Shown here: piece by piece, positions 1-7,950 of the stretch
Numbering within the stretch: position 1 is the stretch's first letter
Layout: each line of letters begins with the position of its first letter
Source: Mycobacterium colombiense
GTDB taxonomy: Bacteria; Actinomycetota; Actinomycetes; Mycobacteriales; Mycobacteriaceae
Direction of reading: 5' to 3'
Length of the DNA: 39,917 nt
Assembly: GCF_001672755.1 (NCBI RefSeq)
Contig: NZ_LZKI01000125.1
Span: 1-39,917, forward strand
The notes under the pieces: model-generated
What the model saw: only the letters and a program-made list of their open reading frames with translations
Databases searched by the model: none
What the model was told of the DNA's origin: nothing
Program-made: the position numbers and the translations under genes

Positions 1-141
1 GAAGCGGGCGTTCTCGTCCACGTCGGCGGCATGCGGAGCGATCTCCTTCTCCGCCAGCGCACGGATCGCGGCGCGCAACTCCTGGTGCTCTTCGGGCAGT
101 TGGAACAGATCGAAATCGGGGTTTCCGGCCCATCCAGCCAT
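1..141 (-). CDS. fadE25: Acyl-CoA dehydrogenase FadE25, N-terminal fragment
   Basis: Only the first 47 codons are in the window; the gene runs off the left edge. The peptide starts MAGWAGNPDFDLFQLPEEHQ and continues through LRAAIRALAEKEIAPHAADV, which is the N-terminal alpha-helical domain of mycobacterial FadE25, a flavin-dependent acyl-CoA dehydrogenase of fatty-acid beta-oxidation. The ATG at 141 is preceded by AGGAGG five bases upstream, a strong ribosome binding site that fixes the start. It lies 15 bases downstream of the purE stop on the same strand, so purK, purE and fadE25 are probably co-transcribed, as in M. tuberculosis (Rv3276c-Rv3274c). The catalytic part is outside the window and cannot be checked. 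Confidence 0.9.
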   Translation of the reverse strand, partial: MAGWAGNPDFDLFQLPEEHQELRAAIRALAEKEIAPHAADVDENARF

Positions 142-156
142 CTCGGCCTCCTCTTG

Positions 157-672
157 CTACTCGCCGGTAACGTTACCCTGACGCTGCTGCAGCGCCTCAT
201 CCTTAGCCTGCACGCTGCGCGCCAACTGCTCTTGGAACTCGACGATCCGCGCGCGCAGCGCCGCGTCCGACGACCCGAGGATGCGCACCGCGAGCAGCCC
301 GGCGTTGCGGGCTCCCCCGATGGAGACCGTCGCCACCGGGACGCCGGCGGGCATCTGCACGATCGACAGCAGCGAGTCCAGACCGTCCAGGCGCGCCAGC
401 GGCACCGGCACACCGATCACCGGCAGCGGTGTCGCGGAGGCGACCATCCCGGGCAGGTGCGCGGCTCCCCCGGCCCCGGCGATGATCACCTCGATGCCGC
501 GGCCGGCCGCGTCGCGCGCGTAGTCGAACATCACCTGCGGGGTGCGGTGCGCGGAGACGACCCGGACCTCGGCCGGCACGCCGAACTCGGCCAGCGCCGC
601 CGCGGCGTCCTGCATCACCGACCAGTCGCTGTCGCTGCCCATGATCACCCCGACGCGAGGCGCATTATTCAT
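157..672 (-). CDS. purE: N5-carboxyaminoimidazole ribonucleotide mutase PurE
   Basis: Class I PurE converts N5-CAIR to CAIR in de novo purine synthesis, acting on the product of PurK encoded just upstream. The 171-residue protein has the phosphate-binding loop GSDSDW at residues 12-17 and SAHRTP at 40-45 with the catalytic His42, then the Gly/Ala-rich [10 protein letters not shown] stretch near 66-75. Length and sequence fit M. tuberculosis PurE (Rv3275c, about 174 residues). The ATG at 672 is chosen because GGAGGAG lies about seven bases upstream. An in-frame extension to 705 would add 11 residues ([11 protein letters not shown]) that are translated from a repeat-like spacer and are absent from relatives. 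The spacer also carries a 19-codon mini-ORF (665-724). Confidence 0.95.
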   Translation of the reverse strand: MNNAPRVGVIMGSDSDWSVMQDAAAALAEFGVPAEVRVVSAHRTPQVMFDYARDAAGRGIEVIIAGAGGAAHLPGMVASATPLPVIGVPVPLARLDGLDSLLSIVQMPAGVPVATVSIGGARNAGLLAVRILGSSDAALRARIVEFQEQLARSVQAKDEALQQRQGNVTGE

Positions 673-724
673 GGCGCCGCTCCTCCTCATCGCTTCGCTC
701 TGCATCGTCGCCGGCGCTACTCAT
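665..724 (-). CDS. MIRU-like 19-codon mini-ORF bridging purK and purE
   Basis: A tiny frame encodes [19 protein letters not shown]. Its ATG (724-722) lies inside the last codons of purK, and its TAA (667-665) lies inside the first codons of purE, so it overlaps both neighbours by 8 bases. It contains the AGGAGGAG that serves as the purE ribosome binding site. The DNA (GATGCAGAGCGAAGCGATGA and following) resembles short repeats found in many mycobacterial operon spacers, and mycobacterial interspersed repetitive units are known to carry small ORFs overlapping the flanking genes. A role in translational coupling is inferred; a stable peptide is not implied. Confidence 0.5.
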   Translation of the reverse strand: MSSAGDDAERSDEEERRHE

Positions 725-1991
725 GTGGATCCCATCCGTCCGTCCACTGCCCGCGTGACAACCAGTGTGCAGCCAGCTCGGCGCGTTCCCGCAGCTTCGC
801 CACGTTCTCCCGATCGGCCGGCCCGAAGCCGGCGAAGTTGATGTGCCCGACCTTGCGGCCGGGACGTTCATGTTTGCCGTAGAGGTGGACGCGGGCGTCG
901 GGCATCCGCGCGAACAGGTGGTGCAGGCGCTCGTCGACACTCATCTCCGGGACTTCGGGGGCGCCCAGCACGTTGGCCATCACCGTCACCGGCGCGATGG
1001 CGTCGGTGTCGCCGAGCGGGTAATCCAGCACCGCGCGGACATGCTGCTCGAACTGACTGGTGCGCGACCCGTCCATGGTCCAGTGCCCCGAGTTGTGCGG
1101 CCGCATCGCCAGCTCGTTGACCAGCAGCTCGCCGTCGACCGTCTCGAAGAGCTCGACCGCGAGCACGCCGACCACGCCGAGCTCGGCGGCCAGCCGCAAC
1201 GCCAGCTGCTGCGCGGTGGCGGCCCGTTCGCCGGACAGCTCCGGCGCCGGCGCGATCACCTGGACGCAGATTCCGTCTCGTTGCACGGTCTCGACCACCG
1301 GCCACGCGGCGCCCTGACCGAACGGCGACCGCGCCACCAGGGCCGACAGCTCGCGGCGCAGGTTCACCTGTTCCTCGGCCATCACCGGCACGCCGTCGGC
1401 CAGGAAGGCGGTCGCGATCTCGCGGGCGTGCGACGGGTCGCGCGCCATCCGCACCCCGCGCCCGTCGTAACCGCCGCGGATCGCTTTGACCACCACGGGC
1501 CCGGCGATGAGCCGCGCGAAGTCGTCGAGCTCGTCGACGCTGCGGATCTCGGCGTAGCGGGGCACCGGGACGCCGAGGGCCTCCAGCCGGCGACGCATGA
1601 CTAGCTTGTCCTGCGCGTGCACCAGGGCCTGCGGCGGCGGGGCCACGTTGACGCCCTCGGCGACCAGCTTCTCCAGCAGTTCGTTCGGCACGTGTTCGTG
1701 GTCGAAGGTCAGCACGTCGGCGCCCGCGGCCACCCGGCGCAGGGCGTCGAGATCGGTGTGCGACCCGATAACGATGTCGGGCGCGACCAGCGCGGCCGGC
1801 TCGTCGGGGGCGGTAGCCAGCACCCGCAGCGACTGCCCCAGCGCGATCGCCGCCTGGTGGGTCATCCGGGCGAGCTGACCGCCACCGACCATTGCGACGA
1901 CGGGGACGACGCGGGGGGCCGCTCGGGATGCTGCAGGGGCCGCGCGGACGGGGGCTGCGCCCGGCGGGCGTGTACTCGGCACGGCCATCAT
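717..1991 (-). CDS. purK: N5-carboxyaminoimidazole ribonucleotide synthase PurK
   Basis: PurK is the ATP-grasp enzyme that makes N5-CAIR from AIR, ATP and bicarbonate, feeding PurE. The protein (424 residues from this ATG) shows the N-terminal loop [12 protein letters not shown], then [14 protein letters not shown], the ATP-grasp lid [12 protein letters not shown] and the metal-site region [19 protein letters not shown]. Length and order match M. tuberculosis PurK (Rv3276c, about 429). The start is uncertain: a TTG at 2009 would add six residues (MFRRDT), and the ATG at 1988 is immediately next. No clear Shine-Dalgarno precedes any of them. The residues before about position 35 are low-complexity Ala/Pro/Arg, as in relatives. 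The gene is divergent from the GtrA-like gene at 2102. Confidence 0.93.
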   Translation of the reverse strand: MMAVPSTRPPGAAPVRAAPAASRAAPRVVPVVAMVGGGQLARMTHQAAIALGQSLRVLATAPDEPAALVAPDIVIGSHTDLDALRRVAAGADVLTFDHEHVPNELLEKLVAEGVNVAPPPQALVHAQDKLVMRRRLEALGVPVPRYAEIRSVDELDDFARLIAGPVVVKAIRGGYDGRGVRMARDPSHAREIATAFLADGVPVMAEEQVNLRRELSALVARSPFGQGAAWPVVETVQRDGICVQVIAPAPELSGERAATAQQLALRLAAELGVVGVLAVELFETVDGELLVNELAMRPHNSGHWTMDGSRTSQFEQHVRAVLDYPLGDTDAIAPVTVMANVLGAPEVPEMSVDERLHHLFARMPDARVHLYGKHERPGRKVGHINFAGFGPADRENVAKLRERAELAAHWLSRGQWTDGWDPHE

Positions 1992-2087
1992 GGTGTCACG
2001 GCGAAACAAACCGGCGCCAAAGGCGTGTTGACCGGGGCCGACACCGAATTGTTATGTACGATTTTGCGTCGAATTTGTGTCCATCCG

Positions 2088-2093
2088 TAGACT
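2088..2093 (+). promoter_or_regulatory. Candidate -10 box of a leaderless promoter for the GtrA-like gene
   Basis: TAGACT ends eight bases before the GTG at 2102. In mycobacteria a TANNNT hexamer 6-9 bases before the initiation codon typically gives a leaderless transcript starting at or near the start codon. No Shine-Dalgarno is present, consistent with this. Position and motif are read directly; the leaderless interpretation is inferred. Confidence 0.45.
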
Positions 2094-2101
2094 GACGTGT
2101 T

Positions 2102-2761
2102 GTGTCCTTCGCCGAAGCCACGATCGCGCGTCTACCTAGGGTTATGCAGCCCTATTTGCTACGCCACCACGAACTGATCAAATTCGCCATCGTCGGCGGA
2201 ACCACATTCGTCATCGACTCGGCGATTTTCTACACGCTGAAGCTGACAATTCTGGAATCCAAACCGGTGACCGCAAAGGTGATCGCCGGCATTGTGGCCG
2301 TCATCGCGTCCTACGTGCTGAACCGGGAATGGAGCTTCCGCAATCGCGGCGGCCGCGAGCGCCACCACGAGGCCCTGCTGTTCTTCGCGTTCAGCGGTGT
2401 GGGGGTGCTGCTCTCCATGGCACCCCTGTGGTTCTCCAGCTACGTGCTGCAGCTGCGCGAGCCGACGGTGTCGCTGGCGGTGGAGAACGTGGCCGACTTC
2501 ATCTCGGCCTACATCATCGGCAACCTGCTGCAGATGGCGTTCCGGTTCTGGGCGTTTCGGCGCTGGGTGTTCCCCGACCAGTTCGCGCGCGACCCCGAGA
2601 AGGCGCTGGAATCCGCGCTTACCGCCGGCGGAATCGCCGAAATCTTCGAGGACGAGATCGAGGGCGGCAACGTCACGCTGCTGCGCGCCTGGCGCAACCG
2701 GGCCAGCCGGCTGACTCAGCTGGGCGATTCCTCGGAACCCAGGGTGTCGAAGACTTCGTGA
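2102..2761 (+). CDS. GtrA-family multi-pass membrane protein (Rv3277-like)
   Basis: This 219-residue protein has the GtrA-like fold: LIKFAIVGGTTFVIDSAIFY opens the first membrane segment (about residues 25-48), followed by IAGIVAVIASYVLNREWSF, a third segment near FFAFSGVGVLLSMAPLWF and a fourth near ISAYIIGNLLQMAFRFWAFR. The VLNR.WSF and FRFWAFRRWVF signatures are typical of GtrA proteins, small proteins with four helices implicated in moving or positioning lipid-linked sugars for cell-envelope glycosylation. M. tuberculosis Rv3277 is the direct counterpart. The GTG at 2102 follows a leaderless-type -10 box. Its last 46 bases overlap the convergent PH-domain gene, and the acidic tail after residue about 165 is cytosolic. 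The glycan substrate is not known. Confidence 0.85.
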   Translation: MSFAEATIARLPRVMQPYLLRHHELIKFAIVGGTTFVIDSAIFYTLKLTILESKPVTAKVIAGIVAVIASYVLNREWSFRNRGGRERHHEALLFFAFSGVGVLLSMAPLWFSSYVLQLREPTVSLAVENVADFISAYIIGNLLQMAFRFWAFRRWVFPDQFARDPEKALESALTAGGIAEIFEDEIEGGNVTLLRAWRNRASRLTQLGDSSEPRVSKTS

Positions 2762-3234
2762 TACAGCAGCGCGTGCACCTCGCGCAGCCGCGGAATGTCG
2801 TAGAACTCCAACGGATCCTGTGACGCCGACTCGATGATCAGCGTCCCGGTGCGGAACATGCGCTCGGTGATGCGGTCGCGGAACTCCACGCTGTTGATCC
2901 GGGCCAGCGGGATGTCGATGCCGGTGCGGGTCAGCACCCCGTGCCGGAACATCACCCGCCGGTTGGTCACCACGAAGTGGGTGGTCAGCCAGCTCAACAA
3001 CGGCCACAGCGTCAGCCAGCCCACGATCACCAGCCAGATCCCCCAGATGACGCCGTAGATGATGTTCTTGGCGAGCTGCTCCCAGTGCGTCGAGTTGAGG
3101 TATCCGGAGCCGAACGCGGCCAGTCCGGTCATCAGGATGAGGACCAGCACCGGCCAGATCAGCCGCTTCCAGTGCGGGTGGCGATGCACGATGACGTGTT
3201 CGCCGGCGGCCAGAACGTTATCCGGGTAGCCCAT
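2716..3234 (-). CDS. PH-domain (bPH2/YdbS-like) membrane protein (Rv3278c-like)
   Basis: The 172-residue protein has two hydrophobic segments, around LIWPVLVLILMTGLAAFGSG and VIWGIWLVIVGWLTLWPLLS, followed by a cytosolic bacterial pleckstrin-homology-like domain with the hallmark HFVVTNRRVMFRHGVL, IPLARINSVEFRDR and GTLIIESAS strands. Such YdbS/DUF304 proteins are membrane-associated and of unknown biochemical role. The ATG at 3234 (MGYPDNV) matches the start of Rv3278c; an ATG at 3246 would add four residues and cannot be excluded. Its 3' end overlaps the 3' end of the GtrA-like gene by 46 bases on the opposite strand, an arrangement shared with M. tuberculosis. It lies 64 bases downstream of birA and may be co-transcribed with it. 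Confidence 0.85.
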   Translation of the reverse strand: MGYPDNVLAAGEHVIVHRHPHWKRLIWPVLVLILMTGLAAFGSGYLNSTHWEQLAKNIIYGVIWGIWLVIVGWLTLWPLLSWLTTHFVVTNRRVMFRHGVLTRTGIDIPLARINSVEFRDRITERMFRTGTLIIESASQDPLEFYDIPRLREVHALLYHEVFDTLGSEESPS

Positions 3235-3282
3235 GCCCGCCGACATTAGCTGTGCAACGCGACATACCGCGGGTAACTAGAC

Positions 3283-3296
3283 CGCTTGCGATCGCC
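3283..3296. repeat. Stop-codon-adjacent intergenic repeat, copy 1
   Basis: The 14-mer CGCTTGCGATCGCC lies directly after the birA stop codon (read on the minus strand: TAG, one base, GGCGATCGCAAGCG). The same 14-mer follows the lpqC stop codon at 29072-29085. It contains the palindrome GCGATCGC. It looks like a small dispersed repeat; function unknown. Confidence 0.5.
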
Positions 3297-3297
3297 A

Positions 3298-4122
3298 CTA
3301 GCGCACGTGCACCACGTCGCCCGCCGCGACGACGACGGTCTGCCCGCCACTCTCCAGGCAGAGCCGGCCCTGGTCGTCGATGGCGGTGGCGGTCCCGTCC
3401 ACCTGCTTGTCGCCGGGCAGGTGCGCGCGCACCCGGGTGCCGATGGTCAGGCTGCGCGCCCGGTAATCGGCGGCCAGCGCCCAGTCGGCCCCGCGCGCGG
3501 CGCGCCAGGCCACGATGCGCCGGCCCAGCTCCCGCAGCAGCGCCGACACCAGTTGGGTGCGGTCGGGCGCGGCCACACCCAGGTCGAGCAGCGACGTCGC
3601 GCCCGGGCCGTCGATCTCGTCGGCGGACTGAGTCACGTTGAGCCCCAAGCCGATAACCACGACGGGCTTGGCCACCTCGGCGAGAATGCCGGCCAGCTTG
3701 CCCGGCGAATCCGGCGGGCCGGCCAGCACGTCGTTGGGCCACTTGAGGCCCGCCTGCGCGCCGGTCCCCGCCAGCAGCGGAGTCACCGTGTCGACCACCG
3801 CCACCCCGGTGGCCAGCGGCAGCCAGCCCCAGCCGGTGGTGGGGACGTCGACGACGCTCACCCCGACGGACATGGTGATCTGGGCCCGGGGCGTGGCCGA
3901 CCAGCCGCGGCCGTGCCGGCCCCGCCCGGCGGTCTGGTGCTCGGCGATCAACACGGCACCGGCGACGTCGTCGCCCGCCGCCGCGCGCGCCAGCAGGTCG
4001 GCGTTGGTGGAGCCGGTCTGCTCGACGATGTCGAGCGTGCGCCAGCCCAGCCCGGTGCCGATCAACTCGGCGCGCAATGCGCTCTCGTCCAACGGGGCTC
4101 GAAGCTGATCTCGTTCTGTCAC
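3298..4122 (-). CDS. birA: Biotin--[acetyl-CoA carboxylase] ligase BirA
   Basis: BirA activates biotin to biotinyl-5'-AMP and attaches it to the lysine of biotin carrier domains; here the obvious acceptor is AccA3, encoded 9 kb away. The 274-residue protein has TGSTNADLL at 36-44, the adenylate-binding loop GRGRHGRGW at 66-74, KWPNDVL at 127-133 and GKLAGIL at 141-147, followed by the small C-terminal SH3-like domain. There is no N-terminal winged-helix DNA-binding domain, so this is a monofunctional (group I) ligase and not a biotin-operon repressor. The start is GTG at 4122 and the length agrees with Rv3279c (266). The downstream minus-strand neighbour is the PH-domain gene. Confidence 0.95.
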   Translation of the reverse strand: MTERDQLRAPLDESALRAELIGTGLGWRTLDIVEQTGSTNADLLARAAAGDDVAGAVLIAEHQTAGRGRHGRGWSATPRAQITMSVGVSVVDVPTTGWGWLPLATGVAVVDTVTPLLAGTGAQAGLKWPNDVLAGPPDSPGKLAGILAEVAKPVVVIGLGLNVTQSADEIDGPGATSLLDLGVAAPDRTQLVSALLRELGRRIVAWRAARGADWALAADYRARSLTIGTRVRAHLPGDKQVDGTATAIDDQGRLCLESGGQTVVVAAGDVVHVR

Positions 4123-4139
4123 CGCACCCAGCCTAGAAC

Positions 4140-5711
4140 TCAGGGCCGGCGGTCGCGCATGTCCAGAACGGCCAAATGGCTGAACAGCATGCTGGTTCCG
4201 ATCGGGTTGCCGCCGCCCGGATAGGCGGTGCCGCTGGGCGCGGCCATCGTGTTGCCGGCCGCGTACAGGCCGGGAATGGGGTTGCCGGCCGCGTCGAGCA
4301 CCCGCGCCGTGGCGTCGGTGCGCAGGCCGCCCTTGGTGCCCAGATCCGAGATGCCGAACGCGGCGGCGTGATACGGCGGCGAGTCGATGGGCACCAGCGG
4401 CGACGCGCCCGCCGAGAAGGCGCGGTCGAAGGCCTCGTCACCGCGGCCGAAATCCTCGTCGACGCCGGCGGCGGCGAAGCCGTTGAACCGCGCGACCGTC
4501 GCCGCCAACCGCTCCCCCGGCACGCCGATCTTGGCGGCGAGTTCCTCGAGGGTGTCCGCGGTGTGCCACAGGCCCGCGGCGACGTACTTCTCGGTCTCCA
4601 CGATGGAGACGTTGGCCGCCTTCACCGGAGGGGCCTCGCCCTCCTTGTCGTCGTAGATCATCCAGTACGGCAACGTCATCGACCCGTCCTGCAGCTGCGC
4701 GATGATCTCGCGGCCGGCCCGGTCGTAGGCCCGGGACTCGTTGACGAACCGGTTGCCCGACTGGTTGACGAAGATGCCGCCGGTGAACCACAGCGCGAAC
4801 GCGGACCGGCCGTCGGGATGGGTCATGCCCGGCGACCACCAGGCCTGATCCAGCAGGTCGGTGTCGGCGCCGGCGGCGATGCCGGCCTGCAGCGCCAGGC
4901 CGCGACTTCCCGGGCCGCCCATGGTGTCTCGCGACGTTCCCGGGACGCCGTAGCGCCGGCGCAGCTCCTCGTTGGCCTCGAAGCCCCCGGCCGCCAGCAA
5001 CACCCCCCGGCGGGCGCGGATCGCGCGGCGCTCGCCGGCGGTCTCGACGATCGCTCCCGTCACCCGCCCGTCCGACACCACCAGCTCGACCAGGGCGGTG
5101 TCGAGCCGCAGCGACACCGTCGGGTACTGCCCGATGGCCTTGAGGAACCGCGCGATGAGGGCGCGCCCGCCGAGGTAGTAGTCGGACGGCGGTTCGGTGC
5201 CGAGCCGGTCGGTGTCCAGCGGCCCGCGGATCGCATCGCGGAATTCGGGGGCGGCGGCCACCTTCAGCGGCTTGGCCGCGATGTGGCGCTGACCGTCCAG
5301 GCGCGCCTTGGGCGCCGCGCCGTAGTAGTCGGGCCACGGCAACGGCACGAACTTCAGGTTCGGGTCGGCCTCCAGGTACTCGATCAGCGGCGCGCCGCCG
5401 CGGACGTAGGTTTCCTGTAGTTCGCGCGGGGTGCGATCGCCGACCACGGCGCGGTAGTAGGTGAGCGCGTCCTCGATGGTGTCGTCGTCCATGCCGGCGC
5501 GGACCAGGACGGGGTTGCACGGGAACCAGACGCCGCCCCCACCGGAGTACGCGGTGGTGCCACCGAATTTCGACGTCGACTCGACCAGCACGACATCAAG
5601 GCCCTCGCGCGCCGCGGTGTACGCGCCGGTCACGCCGCCGCCGCCGGACCCCGCCACCAGCACGTCGCATTCGGCCACCCAGTCGGCGGTTTCCCACGGG
5701 CCGGCGTCCAT
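4140..5711 (-). CDS. FAD-binding dehydrogenase, 3-ketosteroid-delta1-dehydrogenase-like
   Basis: A 523-residue flavoprotein of the fumarate reductase/KstD superfamily. It begins with a Rossmann dinucleotide-binding motif (DVLVAGSGGGGVTG, glycines at 21-26, acidic E44), then GGTTAYSGGGGVWFP at 50-64. Near the C-terminus comes GLYAAGNTMAAPSGTAYPGGG, where Y497 and G501 correspond to the Tyr and Gly of the YPGPG motif that polarises the 3-keto group in known KstD enzymes. This supports a 1,2-dehydrogenation of a 3-ketosteroid or similar enone, but the exact substrate cannot be read. It is the last gene of a minus-strand operon behind an acyl-CoA ligase, an NTF2-like protein and a PucR regulator. 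The operon is not present between birA and accD5 in M. tuberculosis. Confidence 0.8.
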   Translation of the reverse strand: MDAGPWETADWVAECDVLVAGSGGGGVTGAYTAAREGLDVVLVESTSKFGGTTAYSGGGGVWFPCNPVLVRAGMDDDTIEDALTYYRAVVGDRTPRELQETYVRGGAPLIEYLEADPNLKFVPLPWPDYYGAAPKARLDGQRHIAAKPLKVAAAPEFRDAIRGPLDTDRLGTEPPSDYYLGGRALIARFLKAIGQYPTVSLRLDTALVELVVSDGRVTGAIVETAGERRAIRARRGVLLAAGGFEANEELRRRYGVPGTSRDTMGGPGSRGLALQAGIAAGADTDLLDQAWWSPGMTHPDGRSAFALWFTGGIFVNQSGNRFVNESRAYDRAGREIIAQLQDGSMTLPYWMIYDDKEGEAPPVKAANVSIVETEKYVAAGLWHTADTLEELAAKIGVPGERLAATVARFNGFAAAGVDEDFGRGDEAFDRAFSAGASPLVPIDSPPYHAAAFGISDLGTKGGLRTDATARVLDAAGNPIPGLYAAGNTMAAPSGTAYPGGGNPIGTSMLFSHLAVLDMRDRRP

Positions 5712-5734
5712 CAGCGGAGACTACCGCGCCGCGA

Positions 5735-7384
5735 TCACAGGTAGCGCTGCCGGCCGTGCAACGCGAATTCCGCGTCAAGCGAGCGCTTTTCGTCGGCGGT
5801 CATCCGGTGGTACGCGAGCAGTCCGCGCCCGGCCCACCGGTACACCGGTTCGTCGGTGTGCCAGCGCTGCCGTTGCAATTCGCGCTTGAGCACCTTGTTC
5901 GACCCGGTGACGGGCAGGCTCGAGGAAAGCCGCAGGAACCGGGGAGCGCCCTTGCCGCCCAGGTCTTTCTGACCGGACAGGTAGGCGGCGAGCCCCTTGG
6001 TGTCGAAGCACTCGGGATCGGCCACCTCGACGGCCGCCATCACCTGATCGCCGGACCGCGGGTCGGGCACCGCATAAACCCCGGCCGCCACCACCTCCGG
6101 GTGCCGGCGCAAGACGCGCTCGATCGTCAGCGCCGAGGTGTTCTCCCCGTCGACACGGATCCAGTCGCCGCGGCGGCCGGCGAAGTACAGGAAACCCGCC
6201 TCGTCGCGGTACCCGAGGTCACCGGTCCAATACCAGCCGTTGCGGATCCGCTCGGCGTCGGCGTCGTCGTTCTTGTAGTAGCCCTCGAACGTCCGGGTGC
6301 CCGCCTTGTCGACGATCTCGCCCACGGCGTCGTCGGGATTGCGCACCCGGCCGTGCGCGTCGAGCAGCGCGGGCGGGCAGTCGATCATTGTCTGGGGATC
6401 GATCACCGCGACCCCGGGGTGTGCCGGCCGGCCCAGCGCCCCGGCCGGTGCGTCCGGATCGTGGGTGACCGCGCCGCCGCCCTCGCTCGAGCCGTAGCCC
6501 TCCAGCAGTTCCGCGCCGAAGCGACGCCGGAATTCGGCCTGGTCATCCGGTGACGCCTCGGTGCCGAACCCGCGGACCAGCCGGTTGTCGGCGTCGTCGG
6601 GCCGCTCGGGTGTGGCCATCAGATAGCCGAGCGCCTTGCCCACGTAGGTGAAGAAGGTCGCGCCGAAGTACCGCACGTCGGGCAGGAACCGCGACGCCGA
6701 GAACGCGGGCGTCAAGCACACCGTCGCGCCGTTGGCCAGCGCCGGTGCCCACAGCGCCATGATCGCGTTGCCGTGGAACAACGGCATGCAGCAGTAGTCG
6801 ACGTCGGCGCGGACGTGGCCGAACTTCTCGGTGGCCGTGTGCGCGATCCAGGTCAGCCGCCCCTGGCTGCATTTGACCGCTTTCGACGCGCCCGTCGTCC
6901 CCGAGGTGAACAACAGCAGGAACAACGAATCCGCGCCGACGCCCGGGACGACGGCCGGCTCGATACCGCACTCACCGATGCGCCGCTGGTAGTCCGGGTG
7001 GTCGACTTGCAGGAACCGGTCCGGTTCCAGCCCCAGGCCGAGCCCGCGCAACCGCTCCATCCCCGCGGCGTCGGTGACGATCAGCTGGCAATCCGTGTGC
7101 CGGATCTCTGCCTCCAGCTCGCCGGCGCCGCGGGTCGGGTTGATGCCCACCACGGTGGCGCCCGCCAGCGCCGCACCGCCGAGCCAGAAGACGAAGTCGG
7201 GCACGTTCTCCAGCAGCACCCCGATGTGGAATCGGCCGTCGCGGCGCATCGACCGGGCCAACGCGCCGCGCGCCGCGGATTCGCGGACCACCTCGTCCCA
7301 GGTCCAGTCGCGGTCACGGGTGCGCAGCCCGATGTGCTCGTCACCGAGCCGATCGAGCAGCATCGTCGCGATGTCGGCCCGCAT
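5735..7384 (-). CDS. Fatty-acid/steroid-acid CoA ligase, FadD1/FadD17-like
   Basis: A 549-residue ANL-superfamily adenylate-forming enzyme. The P-loop FTSGTTGASKAVK is at 159-171, the adenine-binding GYGSSEGG follows in the middle, then YWTGDLGYRDEAGFLYFAGR with the ribose-binding Asp, and the C-terminal catalytic lysine lies in GSNKVLKREL. Overall layout resembles mycobacterial FadD1 and FadD17, which activate long-chain or steroid side-chain acids as CoA thioesters. Paired with a KstD-like flavoenzyme, a steroid- or polycyclic-acid substrate is plausible but unproven. The ATG is separated from the stop codon of the upstream NTF2-like gene by a single base, so translation is probably coupled; 23 bases separate it from the flavoprotein gene downstream. 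Confidence 0.85.
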   Translation of the reverse strand: MRADIATMLLDRLGDEHIGLRTRDRDWTWDEVVRESAARGALARSMRRDGRFHIGVLLENVPDFVFWLGGAALAGATVVGINPTRGAGELEAEIRHTDCQLIVTDAAGMERLRGLGLGLEPDRFLQVDHPDYQRRIGECGIEPAVVPGVGADSLFLLLFTSGTTGASKAVKCSQGRLTWIAHTATEKFGHVRADVDYCCMPLFHGNAIMALWAPALANGATVCLTPAFSASRFLPDVRYFGATFFTYVGKALGYLMATPERPDDADNRLVRGFGTEASPDDQAEFRRRFGAELLEGYGSSEGGGAVTHDPDAPAGALGRPAHPGVAVIDPQTMIDCPPALLDAHGRVRNPDDAVGEIVDKAGTRTFEGYYKNDDADAERIRNGWYWTGDLGYRDEAGFLYFAGRRGDWIRVDGENTSALTIERVLRRHPEVVAAGVYAVPDPRSGDQVMAAVEVADPECFDTKGLAAYLSGQKDLGGKGAPRFLRLSSSLPVTGSNKVLKRELQRQRWHTDEPVYRWAGRGLLAYHRMTADEKRSLDAEFALHGRQRYL

Positions 7385-7385
7385 C

Positions 7386-7940
7386 TCAGGCCGACGCGTG
7401 CACGAGGTCCAGGTACTCCTGAGGCAGCTCGTCGCGGGACACCTTGGTCACGCTGACGACGCCCGGGTTGTAGGAGTCCTCACCGATGATCTTGCCGCTC
7501 TGGTCGATTGGCCATAGCAGCAGCTGCCGGAACACCACCAGGTAGTCCCCGTCGGGGTCGTCGGCCGGCATCCCGAGGATGCGCGTCAACTCCGCCGCCG
7601 GGTACAGCTGCTTGAGCAGACCCTCGGTCACCAGGCAGTCGTCATCGACGACGAGCCGCTGCACCTCGAACTCCAGAACGTTGGTGCGGGTCGCCAGGAA
7701 GTCGACGTAGTAACCGCGTACCCCGTCGGTGGTTTTCGCGCCGACATCCTCGGCCCCGTGCCAGAAGTGGTAGGCCGGCTCGGGGCTCAGCGTCGCCATC
7801 AACCGCTCCAAATTCGGTGCGGCCTCGGCCTTCATGTGTTCGATCACCACGCGCAGCACCTCCCGGTGCCGCGCGTTGGTGGTTTCGGCCAGCCGCCTCT
7901 CCAGCGGTTCCCAGGTCCGGTTGGGGTCGATGATTGCCAT
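7386..7940 (-). CDS. NTF2-like/SnoaL-type protein of unknown substrate
   Basis: A 184-residue protein with the pattern of a single NTF2-like cone: an N-terminal helix (ERRLAETTNARHREVLRVVI), the LMATLSPEPAYHFW strand region, GVRGYYVDFLATRTN, and long strands ending in YLVVFRQLLLWPIDQSGKI and IIGEDSYN. Proteins of this fold (SnoaL, ketosteroid isomerase, limonene epoxide hydrolase, small hydratases) bind hydrophobic ring compounds, which suits its place between a CoA ligase and a steroid-dehydrogenase-like gene. The family fit is by pattern only and no catalytic dyad can be named confidently. The start at 7940 (MAIIDPNRTWE) leaves 10 bases after the regulator gene; an ATG at 7976 would add 12 residues and overlap that gene. 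Confidence 0.65.
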   Translation of the reverse strand: MAIIDPNRTWEPLERRLAETTNARHREVLRVVIEHMKAEAAPNLERLMATLSPEPAYHFWHGAEDVGAKTTDGVRGYYVDFLATRTNVLEFEVQRLVVDDDCLVTEGLLKQLYPAAELTRILGMPADDPDGDYLVVFRQLLLWPIDQSGKIIGEDSYNPGVVSVTKVSRDELPQEYLDLVHASA

Positions 7941-7950
7941 GCGGTCATGA

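Noticed and set aside
673..705. Longer PurE start at 705
   Set aside because: The extra 11 residues come from the repeat-like spacer and the ribosome binding site fits the ATG at 672.
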